Shown here: positions 44,809-54,196 of the stretch, one piece after another
Layout of the letters: each line of letters opens with the position of its first letter
Position numbering within the stretch: position 1 is the stretch's first letter
NCBI RefSeq assembly: GCF_003012745.1
Contig: NZ_PXYK01000009.1
Span: forward strand, 1 to 64,000
Origin: Kumtagia ephedrae
GTDB taxonomy: Bacteria > Pseudomonadota > Alphaproteobacteria > Rhizobiales > Rhizobiaceae
Reading direction: 5' to 3'
DNA length: 64,000 bases
The notes under the pieces: model-generated
Database searches by the model: none
What the model was told of the DNA's origin: nothing
The model's input: only the letters and a program-made list of their open reading frames with translations
Program-made: the position numbers and the translations under genes

Positions 44809-47475
44809 GTGCGAGTGGCAACCTTGATAAACTTCGGCCAGATTTCACGAAGCTTGATCTCGCCCGGCACCTTTCCAGCTGTCGTCGCCGTCATCGGTAT
44901 AGCCCTGCTCGGCATCTTCGCCGACCATCAGAACAGAATCGTCTCCGAACAAGCGCTGCGCGCCCAGGTTCTCGCCAAGATCAACCTGGTCCGCGCCAAG
45001 TTGGAAGGCAATATCCACGGCAACGCCCAACTGGTGCGCGGCCTCGTCGCCATGGTCGCCGCCGAACCGGACATCGACCAGCGGCGCTTCGGCGAACTGG
45101 CGAAACGCCTGTTCGACGGGACCAACCAGCTCCGCAACGTCGTCGCCGCCCCCGACCTCGTGGTCACCATGGTCCATCCCGCCGACGGCAACGAGCGGGT
45201 GGTCGGCCTCGACTATCGCACCAATCCCGCCCAGCGGGAGGCCGCGCTTCGCGCCCGCGACAGCCGGCGGATGGTCCTCACCGGTCCGGTCGACCTGGTG
45301 CAGGGCGGACAAGGGCTGATCGGCAGGTTTCCGGTGTTCGTCGGCGACGATGGGGGACGGCGCTTCTGGGGCCTGGTGTCGGCGGTGATCGATATCGACA
45401 AGCTCTATCGCGACAGCGGACTGCTGGAGGATCACGGCGTCGAGATCGCCCTGCTCCGCCGCGAGGCGCCCGCAAGCGCCCCGTTCTTCGGGCGTCAAGG
45501 CATTACCGAGGAAGACCCTGTCGTGATGGACGTGTCCATGCCCTTCGGTACCTGGCAGATCGCGGCGGTGCCGCGGGGAGGCTGGGATGGCGAGCCCGGC
45601 AATGCCTGGCTGCTGCGCGCCCTGATCCTCGCCGCCGGCGTCCTGGTCGTCATCCCCATCGCTTTCGCCGGCAGATTCTATGCCCAGCGCCAGCGCAACT
45701 ATCTTGCCCTGCAGGACAGCGAGACGCGTCTGCGCCGGCTCTCGAACCGCCTCGAGCTCGCCCTCAGCGCCTCGCATATCGGCGTGTGGGAACTCGACCT
45801 CGCCACCAACGAGCTGATCTGGGACGACCGGCTTTCCGATATCTACGGCCTGGGCGGATCGGGCGGGCCGCGCAACTACAGGGATTGGCTGGCGGTGCTG
45901 CATCCCGACGACATCGCGCGCGCCGACGCCGATTTCCACCGCCAGGTCGCGGAAGACAGGCCGCATTCGTCCAGATACAGGATCATCCGTCCCGATGGGA
46001 CGGTGCGCCACATCCGCACTCACGCTACCATCGTCCACCATCCACGCGACACGCCGCGCATGATCGGGGCGGAATGGGACGTCACCGACGACGTGACGCT
46101 CAACAAGGACCTGGAAAAGGCCAAGGTGCTGGCGGAGAAGCGGAGCGCCCAGCTTGAAGCAGCCCGGGCCCGCATCGAGCACATCGCCCAGCACGACGCT
46201 CTGACGGGTCTGCCGAACCGCCGCTATCTCGACCAGGAACTCGAACGGCTGGCGGCGGCGTGCGCCCGCGACGGCCGGCGCATCGCGCTGCTGCACATCG
46301 ATCTCGACCGCTTCAAGCAGATCAACGACACGCTCGGCCATGTCGCGGGGGATGCCATGCTGGTCCACGCCTCGCAGGTGCTGAAGCAGAACGTGCGCAG
46401 CGACGACTTCGTCGCCCGCATCGGCGGCGACGAATTCGTGGTCGTCTGCGTCGGCCGGCCGGGCAGCGACAATATCGAGGAGATCGCCCGCCGCATCGTC
46501 CGGGAGATGCGCCGCCCCGTCGCCTATCAAGGCCACCAATGCCGCTTCGGCGTCAGCATCGGCATCGCCGTCGAGGAAGGCGCCGGGATCGATCCGGGAC
46601 GCCTGCTGGTCAACGCCGACATCGCGCTCTACCGGGCCAAGAACCGCGGCCGCAACCGGCACGAATTCTTCGACGAAGCGTTGCAGGCTGAGATCGTGCG
46701 TACCAAGAAACTCGCCGACGACATCCTGCGCGGGCTGGAGCGCAACGAGTTCATCGCCCACTACCAGCCGCAGTTCGACGCCCGCACGCGTGAGATCGCC
46801 GGCGTCGAGGCGCTGGTGCGCTGGGCCCATCCGACCGAGGGCCTGCTCACGCCCGACGCCTTCCTGGCGACCGCGGAGGATCTCAATGTCGTCTCGACCA
46901 TCGACAGGATCATCCTCGAGCAGGCGCTGTCGCAGTTCGACCGCTGGACCGCGAGCGGCCTCCTGGTGCCGCGCATATCGGTGAACGTGTCGGCGCGCCG
47001 CCTGCGCGACGAGGAACTGATCGACAGCCTAAGGCGGCTCGACATCCGGCCCGGAGTGCTGTCCTTCGAGCTGGTCGAGTCGATCTTCCTCGACGAAACG
47101 GACGAGCTGGTGCGCTGGAACGTCGACCGCATCAAGGAATTCGGCATCGACATCGAGATAGACGACTTCGGCACCGGCTATGCCTCCGTCGTCGGCCTGC
47201 TCAAGCTGCAGCCGCGCCGCCTCAAGATCGACCGCCAGCTGGTCCAGCCCATCGTCAAGTCGGTGCGTCAGCGCCATCTGGTCGAATCGATCATCGAGAT
47301 CGGCAGGACGCTCGGCATCGAGGTCGTCGCCGAAGGTGTCGAGACCATGGCGCATGCGCGCATCCTGGAGAAGATCGGCTGCGACAAGCTGCAGGGTTTC
47401 GCCTTCGGGCCGGCGCTCAGCGCCGCCGCCCTGGAAGACTACATCCGCGGCGGCTCGTGGCGGGCGGCGTCCTGA
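44809..47475 (+). CDS. CHASE-PAS-GGDEF-EAL membrane sensor for cyclic-di-GMP
   Basis: An 888-residue protein. GTG start (44809); TM1 at about 22-38, a periplasmic CHASE sensor to about 260, TM2 at about 265-290, then a PAS domain (ALSASHIGVWELD, 310-410). The GGDEF domain has GGDEF at 539-543 and an intact I-site RSDD at 530-533. The EAL domain has EAL at 667-669, the ELVESIFLDE block, DDFGTG at 785-790, KIDRQLV and EGVET, so both catalytic halves look intact. It can make and/or degrade c-di-GMP in response to an external signal, probably cytokinin-like or small-molecule sensing through CHASE. Confidence 0.92.
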   Translation: MRVATLINFGQISRSLISPGTFPAVVAVIGIALLGIFADHQNRIVSEQALRAQVLAKINLVRAKLEGNIHGNAQLVRGLVAMVAAEPDIDQRRFGELAKRLFDGTNQLRNVVAAPDLVVTMVHPADGNERVVGLDYRTNPAQREAALRARDSRRMVLTGPVDLVQGGQGLIGRFPVFVGDDGGRRFWGLVSAVIDIDKLYRDSGLLEDHGVEIALLRREAPASAPFFGRQGITEEDPVVMDVSMPFGTWQIAAVPRGGWDGEPGNAWLLRALILAAGVLVVIPIAFAGRFYAQRQRNYLALQDSETRLRRLSNRLELALSASHIGVWELDLATNELIWDDRLSDIYGLGGSGGPRNYRDWLAVLHPDDIARADADFHRQVAEDRPHSSRYRIIRPDGTVRHIRTHATIVHHPRDTPRMIGAEWDVTDDVTLNKDLEKAKVLAEKRSAQLEAARARIEHIAQHDALTGLPNRRYLDQELERLAAACARDGRRIALLHIDLDRFKQINDTLGHVAGDAMLVHASQVLKQNVRSDDFVARIGGDEFVVVCVGRPGSDNIEEIARRIVREMRRPVAYQGHQCRFGVSIGIAVEEGAGIDPGRLLVNADIALYRAKNRGRNRHEFFDEALQAEIVRTKKLADDILRGLERNEFIAHYQPQFDARTREIAGVEALVRWAHPTEGLLTPDAFLATAEDLNVVSTIDRIILEQALSQFDRWTASGLLVPRISVNVSARRLRDEELIDSLRRLDIRPGVLSFELVESIFLDETDELVRWNVDRIKEFGIDIEIDDFGTGYASVVGLLKLQPRRLKIDRQLVQPIVKSVRQRHLVESIIEIGRTLGIEVVAEGVETMAHARILEKIGCDKLQGFAFGPALSAAALEDYIRGGSWRAAS

Positions 47476-47578
47476 GCCGCTCAGCTGAGACGGGCAGTTC
47501 CCTCCAGGCAACCTTTGCTCTAGTTTCGGATTCCACGGACAAGATAGCCGGTCGTCCGCCGGCGCAGGGAGAGCCGGT

Positions 47579-48496
47579 ATGCTTTGGAAGGGCCGCAGGC
47601 AAAGCCAGAACGTCGAGGACAGGCGCGGCGGCGGTGGAGGGGGCGGCGGCCCGTTCGGCCGGCCGGGCGGTGGAGGCATGCGCATCCCGATCGGCCGCGG
47701 CGCCGGCGGCGGCGGCATATCCACCATCGTCATCCTGGTCGTGCTGTTCTTCGCGCTGCGCGCCTGCGGCATCGATCCGCTGGCCATGCTGGGTGACGGC
47801 GGCCAGCAGGTGCCGGGCGGCGGCGGCCAGCTGACGGAGCAGAAGAGCACGCCGGCCAGCGACGAGATGGGCCAGTTCGTCTCGACCATCCTGGCCGAGA
47901 CCGAGGACGTCTGGAGCGGCATCTTCAAGGCCGAGGGGCTGACCTACCAGGAACCCAGCCTGGTGCTGTTCTCGGGCGGCATCGCCTCTGCCTGCGGCTA
48001 CGCTTCCTCGGCGGCCGGGCCGTTCTACTGCCCCGGCGACCGAAAAGTCTATCTGGACACCGCCTTCTTCGATCAGCTCGCGCGCCAGTTCGACGCGTCG
48101 GGCGACTTCGCCGAAGCTTATGTGATCGCCCACGAGGTCGGCCACCACGTCCAGAACCTGATCGGCGTCCTGCCGAAGTTCAACCAGATGCGGCAGCAGA
48201 TGTCGCAGGTCGAGGCCAACCAGATGTCGACCCGCGTCGAGCTGCAGGCCGACTGCTTCGCCGGCGTGTGGGGCCACTACACCGCGCAGAAAGGCATTCT
48301 GGAGCGCGGCGATCTGGAGGAGGCCCTGAACGCCGCCGCGCAGATCGGCGATGACACGCTGCAGCGCCGCACTCAGGGCTATGTGGTGCCGGAGAGCTTC
48401 AACCATGGCACCAGCGACCAGCGCCAGCGCTGGTTCGCCGCCGGTTTCAAGAGCGGCAAGCTGTCGGACTGCGATACGTTCAACAACCCGATCTGA
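47579..48496 (+). CDS. Neutral zinc metallopeptidase, YpfJ family
   Basis: A 305-residue membrane-anchored protein. A Gly-rich basic N terminus (RRGGGGGGGGPFGRPGGGG) precedes a membrane helix (about 48-65), and the peptidase domain carries HEVGHH (H185, E186, H189) with the downstream LQADCFAGVW. This is the arrangement of YpfJ-type neutral zinc peptidases. Domain boundaries and the C-terminal DCDTFNNPI fit the family. Target proteins are unknown. A hairpin terminator follows within 60 bp. Confidence 0.9.
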   Translation: MLWKGRRQSQNVEDRRGGGGGGGGPFGRPGGGGMRIPIGRGAGGGGISTIVILVVLFFALRACGIDPLAMLGDGGQQVPGGGGQLTEQKSTPASDEMGQFVSTILAETEDVWSGIFKAEGLTYQEPSLVLFSGGIASACGYASSAAGPFYCPGDRKVYLDTAFFDQLARQFDASGDFAEAYVIAHEVGHHVQNLIGVLPKFNQMRQQMSQVEANQMSTRVELQADCFAGVWGHYTAQKGILERGDLEEALNAAAQIGDDTLQRRTQGYVVPESFNHGTSDQRQRWFAAGFKSGKLSDCDTFNNPI

Positions 48497-48542
48497 GGGC
48501 AATAGCCCGGACGGCTCCGCCGCCCCAGCCTGCGCCGGATGA

Positions 48543-48567
48543 GCGAGGAGGCGATTGGCCTCCTCGC
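48543..48567. terminator. Terminator between the metallopeptidase gene and carA
   Basis: A perfect 10-bp stem, GCGAGGAGGC (48543-48552) and GCCTCCTCGC (48558-48567), with a GATTG loop. The genes on either side converge here, so it can serve both. Confidence 0.72.
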
Positions 48568-48594
48568 TTCGAGAACAGGAAAGATTCTGTCCTG

Positions 48595-49797
48595 TCAGCG
48601 CTCGGCGAGCGCCGGCTCGCCCTTGCGCTGGCGGATCAGGTTGGCGAAGCGGCGGAACAGGTAATGCGAATCCTGCGGACCGGGCGAAGCCTCGGGATGG
48701 TGCTGCACCGAAAACACCGGCCGGCCGGCCAGCGCGATGCCGCAGTTCGAGCCGTCGAACAGCGACACATGCGTCTCCTCCACGCCCGTCGGCAGGCTCG
48801 CCGAATCCACCGCAAAGCCGTGGTTCATCGAGACGATCTCGACCTTGCCGGTGGTGTGGTCCTTGACCGGATGATTGGCGCCGTGGTGGCCCTGATGCAT
48901 CTTCGTCGTGGTCGCGCCCACTGCCAGCGCCAGCATCTGATGGCCGAGGCAGATGCCGAAGATCGGGATGTCGGTCTTCAGCAGGTCCTTGATCACCGGC
49001 ACGGCGTATGCGCCGGTGGCGGCGGGATCGCCGGGGCCGTTGGAGAGGAAGATTCCGTCCGGCTTGAGCGCCATTATGTCCTCGGCGGTGGCGCTTGCGG
49101 GGACCACCGTCACCTTGGCGCCGAGCCCGGCGATCAGGCGCAGGATGTTGCGCTTGACGCCGTAGTCGATGGCGACGACGTGGAATTCCGGTTCGCCCTG
49201 CCCGTCATAACCTTCGTTCCACACCCAGGGCTTTTCCGTCCACACCGAGGACTGACCGGAGGTGACGTCCTTGGCGAGGTCGAGGCCGAGCAGCCCCGGC
49301 CAGGCTTTGGCCTGCTGCTTGAGGTCGTCGAGGTCGAATTTTCCGTCCGGCGAATGCGCGATCACCGCGTTGGGCATGCCCTTCTCGCGGATGAGCACGG
49401 TCAGCGCCCGCGTGTCGACGCCGCTGATGGCGATGATGCCTCGCCGCTTCAGCCAGCGGTCGAGATGGTCGCCGGCCCGGTAACTGGATGGGTTGGTGAC
49501 GTCGGCCTTGAATACAGCACCCACCGCGCCGGCGCGCGCCGCCGGGTTCAGGTCCTCGATGTCCTCGTCGTTGACGCCGATATTGCCGATATGCGGAAAG
49601 GTGAAGGTGACGATCTGGCCGGCATAGGACGGGTCGGTAAGTATCTCCTGGTAACCGGTGAGCGCCGTGTTGAAGCACACTTCGGCAACCGCGCTGCCGG
49701 TGGCACCGAGGCCTCGCCCGCGGATCACCGTGCCGTCGGCGAGCACCAGGGCGGCGGTCAGCAGTTCGGGTCCCCAGGGGGCAGTCGAGGCGGTCAT
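48595..49797 (-). CDS. carA: Carbamoyl-phosphate synthase small subunit (glutaminase)
   Basis: A 400-residue CarA supplying ammonia from glutamine to CarB. The N-terminal domain contains ALVLADGTVIRGRGLG and NTALTGYQEILTDPSYAGQIV. The class I amidotransferase domain has the active-site Cys283 in FGICLGHQM and a His-Glu pair in HHPEASPGP. It is in the same orientation as carB but about 15 kb away, so the two are not one operon. The N-terminal length and MTASTAPW start are typical of rhizobia. Confidence 0.97.
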   Translation of the reverse strand: MTASTAPWGPELLTAALVLADGTVIRGRGLGATGSAVAEVCFNTALTGYQEILTDPSYAGQIVTFTFPHIGNIGVNDEDIEDLNPAARAGAVGAVFKADVTNPSSYRAGDHLDRWLKRRGIIAISGVDTRALTVLIREKGMPNAVIAHSPDGKFDLDDLKQQAKAWPGLLGLDLAKDVTSGQSSVWTEKPWVWNEGYDGQGEPEFHVVAIDYGVKRNILRLIAGLGAKVTVVPASATAEDIMALKPDGIFLSNGPGDPAATGAYAVPVIKDLLKTDIPIFGICLGHQMLALAVGATTTKMHQGHHGANHPVKDHTTGKVEIVSMNHGFAVDSASLPTGVEETHVSLFDGSNCGIALAGRPVFSVQHHPEASPGPQDSHYLFRRFANLIRQRKGEPALAER

Positions 49798-50083
49798 CAG
49801 GCGGCTCCGTCAGAAAATGCCCGGTGCTTGCGGACAAGCACGCGAAGGGCCATATACGCGGCAAGAAACGGCTCGCCGCAATGTTGCGGCAGCCGTAAAT
49901 GCAAAACCCACTTTATGCAAGGCGCGCACGATATTCGATGCCTCCCGGCGGGTCAACCGGCGTGAGCCGGCCGCAATGCCAATTATTTTCCGGAGCGAAA
50001 ACAGGAAGTTGGCTGCGCGGCTCGGATTTGCGTCGGCCGGGCGGCAGCGCTATTGTCCGCGCTCGTGAAAAGGAGAATCCGCC

Positions 50084-50533
50084 ATGCGCGCGGCTATCGC
50101 CGAGGCCCTCAAGACCTCCCTCAAGGCTCAGGACAAGCGCCGCACCTCGACGCTGCGCCTGATCAACGCCGCGATCCAGGACCGCGACATCGCCAATCGC
50201 GGTGCCGGCAAGGATCCCGTCAACGACGAGGAGATCCTGCAGATCCTGGCCAAGATGGTGAAGCAGCGCGAGGAATCGGCGGCGGCCTTCGAGCAGGGCA
50301 GCCGGCTGGAGCTGGCCGAGCAGGAGCGCCAGGAGATCGCCATCATCCGCGAGTTCCTGCCCAGGCAGCTGGGTGAGGACGAGGTCAAGCGCGCCTGCCG
50401 CCAGGTGGTCGACGAGGTCGGCGCCGGCGGCCTGCGCGACATGGGCCGCTGCATGAACGCGCTCAAGGAAAAATATCCGGGCAAGATGGACTTCGGCAAG
50501 GCGAGCGGCATCGTCAAGGAGCTGCTGCAGTAG
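50084..50533 (+). CDS. GatB/YqeY-domain protein
   Basis: A 149-residue protein with the YqeY fold: MRAAIAEALKTSLKAQDKRR, STLRLINAAIQDRDI, MVKQREESAAAFEQG and the C-terminal MGRCMNALKEKYPGKMDFGKASGIVKELL. The family is related to the tail of amidotransferase subunit GatB and is thought to bind tRNA. It is preceded by AAAAGGAG. In rhizobial genomes this gene commonly sits between carA and dnaG-rpoD, which fits the layout here. Confidence 0.92.
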   Translation: MRAAIAEALKTSLKAQDKRRTSTLRLINAAIQDRDIANRGAGKDPVNDEEILQILAKMVKQREESAAAFEQGSRLELAEQERQEIAIIREFLPRQLGEDEVKRACRQVVDEVGAGGLRDMGRCMNALKEKYPGKMDFGKASGIVKELLQ

Positions 50534-50554
50534 CAAGTCTCCCCAAGCTGCGGA

Positions 50555-50594
50555 CCGGGGACACTAGCTCTTAGAGAGGGTATAGTGTCTCCGG
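50555..50594. repeat. REP-like hairpin
   Basis: CCGGGGACACTA (50555-50566) and TAGTGTCTCCGG (50583-50594) pair with a single mismatch across a 16-bp loop. The GGGGACA end resembles the REP elements at 28.7 and 29.2 kb but the stem differs. It directly precedes the decayed toxin-antitoxin remnant. Confidence 0.55.
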
Positions 50595-50619
50595 AAGGCC
50601 GACGAAGGAGCATGGAGCG

Positions 50620-50878
50620 ATGACAGCACTGAAAAGGCGAGCCGCTTCGAGAAGCGGTTCGCGATCCGTCCGTCATGAGCAATGAGCCTGTCGTTCGAGG
50701 AACAAGGGTTCCCGCAATGACGGTTGTTGCCTATCTGCGCGCTGGACGGAGCAGTCGGGAAATTTTCGAGGACTACCCAACTCTTCCCATCGGCAGCATC
50801 GAGGCCGTTGCCGCTTGGGCGGAGGAAGAACTGGGGCCGGACTGGCGCGGGCAGACTTCGTCTCTCTCGCACTCCTGA
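50620..50878 (+). pseudogene. DUF433-type antitoxin remnant
   Basis: An ATG at 50620 has an excellent ribosome site (GAAGGAG, 50604-50610) but the frame soon fails. The sequence resumes coding-like features one frame over (EKASRFEKRFAIR) and again in a third frame with VMSNEPVVRGTRVPAMTVVAYLRAG and IFEDYPTLPIGSIEAVAAWAEEE, the DUF433 pattern. At least two frameshifts therefore separate the start from the body. A shorter product from 50675 (67 residues) is possible but lacks the start of the domain. DUF433 proteins act as antitoxins in type II modules with DUF5615 partners. Confidence 0.6.
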
Positions 50879-50970
50879 TAAACCGCCTCTTCATCGACGA
50901 ATGCCTGTCCGCGTCGTTGGCCGTCGCCAAGGAACGTGGTTTCTCGGCCGATTTCGGACCCCTATACCCA
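50878..50970 (+). pseudogene. DUF5615-type toxin remnant
   Basis: Immediately after the antitoxin remnant, a frame reads INRLFIDECLSASLAVAKERGF, which is the start of a PIN-like DUF5615 toxin. The expected start ATG is ATA (50878-50880), and homology stops after about 25 residues. The rest of the toxin is missing and the next gene (alpha/beta hydrolase) ends at 51004. The module is thus non-functional. Confidence 0.5.
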
Positions 50971-51003
50971 GCTAACCCGGGGGCATGTTGCCTCGCTCGC
51001 CCG

Positions 51004-51855
51004 TCAGGTGCGCCTGATGAAATCGACCATGAGCGGCGCGGCCGTCGCCGCGTGCGTCTCGAGCAGCTTGTGGCCCGCATCGAGGACATGGGCTTCCATC
51101 CTCGGCAGCGCCTGCATCCATGACAGCACCTCGGCGAGGTCGAAGAAGGGGTCGTGGCGCGCCCAGATCATCAGGGAGGGCGGCTGCCAGCGCGCGAGAT
51201 GGTCGGCGATCTCGTCGAATCGCGCGGCGTAGTTCCCATAATCCTTGATCAGCGCCCGCTGGGTCTCCATCCGGCCCGGCAACTGCATCACCCGCCAATC
51301 CTCCTCCCAGACTTTGGGCGGGATTCGCGCCGCCACGTCCGGCGGCATCCCGCCGAGATAGCCGTTGCGCACGCCCTCGAATGTCAGATGCGCGGTCGAA
51401 GCCGCCTCGTTGTCCGGGTCCGGATGCGACCAATAGGCGATGACCGGGTCCCATGGCGGCCCGAACCCGGTCCGGTGAGCGTTGGCGTTCTGGATGATGT
51501 GGCCAAGAACCTGATCCGGCGCCCGCATGGCGATGTGAAAGCCGACCGGGGCGCCGAAATCGTGAAGGTAGACATAGCGCGGCCCGACGGCGAGCCGGTC
51601 CAGCAGCTCCGCGATTGCCTCGCCGAAGGCATCGAAGGTGACCTGTGGCAGGACATCCGATTCGCCGAAGCCGGGCAGATCCGGCGCGATCACGTAGGCG
51701 ACCTGCGACAGGAGCGGCACCACGTCGCGAAAATAGTCCGCCGAACCGGGAAAGCCGTGCAGCAGCAGGACGGGGGGCATCGACGCCTCACCCGCGGTGA
51801 CAAAGGACAATTCCGTGCCGCCGGACAGGCGGAGTCGTTGCCGGGCCAGGTCCAT
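51004..51855 (-). CDS. Alpha/beta hydrolase with Asp nucleophile (haloalkane dehalogenase/epoxide hydrolase type)
   Basis: A 283-residue hydrolase from the ATG at 51855 with GAGGAGG upstream; the open frame extends to 52020 but without need. It has HGFP (33-36), nucleophile Asp99 in YLHDFGAPVG and late His in DAGHKLLETHA. The Trp-rich cap region (WEEDWRVMQLPGRMETQRALIKDYG) fits the haloalkane dehalogenase/epoxide hydrolase group more than serine esterases. Substrate unknown. Confidence 0.86.
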   Translation of the reverse strand: MDLARQRLRLSGGTELSFVTAGEASMPPVLLLHGFPGSADYFRDVVPLLSQVAYVIAPDLPGFGESDVLPQVTFDAFGEAIAELLDRLAVGPRYVYLHDFGAPVGFHIAMRAPDQVLGHIIQNANAHRTGFGPPWDPVIAYWSHPDPDNEAASTAHLTFEGVRNGYLGGMPPDVAARIPPKVWEEDWRVMQLPGRMETQRALIKDYGNYAARFDEIADHLARWQPPSLMIWARHDPFFDLAEVLSWMQALPRMEAHVLDAGHKLLETHAATAAPLMVDFIRRT

Positions 51856-52062
51856 CTCCTGCCTCCTCTGCTCGATCGTCCGATTCTTCGCAATGTCCGC
51901 GCAGCGGCAATTGTTCCAGCAGCCGGCGCAGCAGCCAGGCAGGAAGCCCGGTCCGCCCGTCGCTTGTGCCGGCCAGCTCGACAACGAATTTTGCGCAGGA
52001 GCGAGGCGGGCTTGCCCCATCGCGCGGTGAATGGCCCGCGCTTCCGCATCAGGCCACGGGCC

Positions 52063-53736
52063 TTAGACCGCCTTAAGCCGGGTCCCGGTGAGCAGGCCGG
52101 CCTCCTCCAGCGCCGGATAGGCCATCGAGGCGAGCAGCGAGTTGATCTGCTTCAGGTCGCGGATGGTGTCGAGATGGATGGAGCTGGTCTCGACACTTTT
52201 CGCCGTGCCCTCGCGCAGCCGCTCGAAATGGCTCTGGCTTGCCTGCTTCTCCAGCGCCCGCAGCCGGTCCTTCTCCTGGACGAGCTGGCGCGCCGTCTCG
52301 GCGTCGCGCGACACCAGCACGTTGAAGGCGAGCCGGGCATTTGTGAGCACGACGTGGTGGAAGGCGGTCAGCTCGCGCCAGCCCTCGTCGGTGAAGGTGA
52401 GCCCGCGGTCGAGCTTCTTCTGCACATGCGCCAGCATGTTGCGCACGATAATGTCGCCGACCTGCTCCAGCTTCACGCAGGCCCCCAGCAGCTCCTGGCA
52501 GCGCAGCGCCTCGGCCTGCGTCAGCTCGGCCGGCGCGATCTTGGCCAGATAGAGCTTTATCGCCGCATGGCGGCGGTCGACGCGATCGTCGAGCGCGGCC
52601 AGCTCATCGATCTTGTCCTGGTCGGCATGCTCGTAGAGTTCGATCACCCGTGTCAGCATGATCTCGACGGTCTCGCACACCTGCACCACCTCGCGCGTCG
52701 CATTGGCGAGCGCCAGGCTGGGCGTGGCGAGCGCCGCCTCGTCGAGCGCGCTCAGCTCGGCATCGGCAAGCGAGCCGGCCTTCTCCCCGCCGCCGCCCAG
52801 CGCCACGATCGCCTGCGAAGCACGGTAGACGAGCCCGGCCAGCGGAATACCGGCGATCAGGATGATGCAGTTGAACAGAATGTGGGCGTGGATGATCTGA
52901 TCGCTGACGGCAGCGCCGAGCATGCCGACCGGCGGCTTGAACACAAGGAACAGCGTCAGCATGACGATGGACCCGGCGCCGCGCATCAACAGGTTGCCGA
53001 CCGGCACGACGCGCACCGCCGGCGCGGCGCCGCGGGTGAGCAGCGGCGCGATCACCGAACTGCCGAGATTGACGCCGAGCACCAGCACGATGCCGAGCTC
53101 CGGCGGGATGAAGCCGCGCTCGGCCAGCGTGACGAACAGCAGGACGGCGGCGATGCTGGAATGGAACAGCCAGGTCATCAGCGCCGCGAGCAGGAAGGCC
53201 GTCACCGGGTCGCTGGCGAAATAGGCGACGATGACCGGCAGGAGCCGGCTCTCGCGCAGCGGCTCGGCAGCCTCGCCGATCATCTCCAGCGACAGGATCA
53301 GCAGGCCGACGCCGACCAGGATGCGCCCGATCTGGCGCCAGTCGCGGCGCTCGGTGGCCATGAACATCACCGTTCCCGCGGCGATGCAGACCGGCACCAG
53401 GAGGCTCAAGTCGAAGGACAGCAGCTTGACCACAAGCGCCGAGCCGATCTCGGCGCCGCGCACGGCGAGCTGGCCGGCCATGCCGCTGACGATGCCCGCG
53501 CCGGCGAAGGAGCCGACCAGCAGGGTGACGGCGGTCGAGCTCTGAAAGGCGATCGACAGCCCGGTTCCGGCCAGCACCGCCAGCAGCGGATTGCGCATGG
53601 TGCCGCGCAGCTTCTGCTTGAGCGCATCGCCATAGGCGCGCTCGACGCCGGTGCGCACCATGCGCGTGGCGAAGAGCAGCAACGCGATCGCGCCGGCAAG
53701 GTGGACGAGGACGACCGAGCCGGTCACCGGCCGCAC
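52063..53736 (-). CDS. Na/Pi cotransporter family protein with PhoU-like domain
   Basis: A 557-residue protein. The first 330 residues form the Na+/phosphate cotransporter (NptA/PNaS) core with duplicated motifs GTGLSIAFQSSTAVTLLVGSF and LFHSSIAAVLLFVTLAERG. The rest is a PhoU-like helical domain (AHVQKKLDRGLTF). It starts at GTG (53736); no ATG is available near the first helix. Bacterial members transport phosphate or related anions; the PhoU-like part is regulatory. It stands alone, with no pho genes nearby. Confidence 0.88.
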   Translation of the reverse strand: MRPVTGSVVLVHLAGAIALLLFATRMVRTGVERAYGDALKQKLRGTMRNPLLAVLAGTGLSIAFQSSTAVTLLVGSFAGAGIVSGMAGQLAVRGAEIGSALVVKLLSFDLSLLVPVCIAAGTVMFMATERRDWRQIGRILVGVGLLILSLEMIGEAAEPLRESRLLPVIVAYFASDPVTAFLLAALMTWLFHSSIAAVLLFVTLAERGFIPPELGIVLVLGVNLGSSVIAPLLTRGAAPAVRVVPVGNLLMRGAGSIVMLTLFLVFKPPVGMLGAAVSDQIIHAHILFNCIILIAGIPLAGLVYRASQAIVALGGGGEKAGSLADAELSALDEAALATPSLALANATREVVQVCETVEIMLTRVIELYEHADQDKIDELAALDDRVDRRHAAIKLYLAKIAPAELTQAEALRCQELLGACVKLEQVGDIIVRNMLAHVQKKLDRGLTFTDEGWRELTAFHHVVLTNARLAFNVLVSRDAETARQLVQEKDRLRALEKQASQSHFERLREGTAKSVETSSIHLDTIRDLKQINSLLASMAYPALEEAGLLTGTRLKAV

Positions 53737-54196
53737 CTGTACAGGCGAAGCGGGCGGCCGAATGGTCGACGACCGGCTGGAACCATGCGCATGACAAGCC
53801 CAAATATATTAGCCGATTAATAGAATGCCAAGTGGATCGACCGGGTTGTCCGGCACCGACCTGCGATGTCGGAAACAGCCATTTTTCATCAACGCACGAC
53901 GTAAGGAAAAGAAGCATGGAGCATTGTGCCGGCACAAAAATCCACAAGCGGCGCGTTCGCGCGGCGGGTCCGGCGGCACTGCGCAGCGATCGGCATCGAC
54001 GGTCGCGTCCTCCCCGGGCAGCGGCCCGCCGCCTCGGGGGCCATGGTTCGCAACGACTGTCGGGAAATTGCGGAGAAGTTTCAGAACCCTTCCTACGCCA
54101 TTGAATCCATTACGTAATTGTAATGTCCCCGTTCAGACTGCATTCATCCGCCGAGACCTACCGTCCATCGTGTCACATGACGAAAGGACCTCCCGA
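53737..54196. other. Intergenic region without identified gene
   Basis: About 460 bp between the divergent Na/Pi cotransporter and RcnB-like genes. Short frames on either strand do not look coding. It should hold the promoters of both genes. AT-rich stretches occur near 53803-53822 and 54104-54123. Confidence 0.45.

Noticed and set aside
51154-53820. An 888-codon plus-strand frame antisense to the hydrolase and Na/Pi transporter genes
   Set aside because: Both minus-strand genes have clear motifs; the antisense translation is His/Gln/Arg-rich and has no domain.
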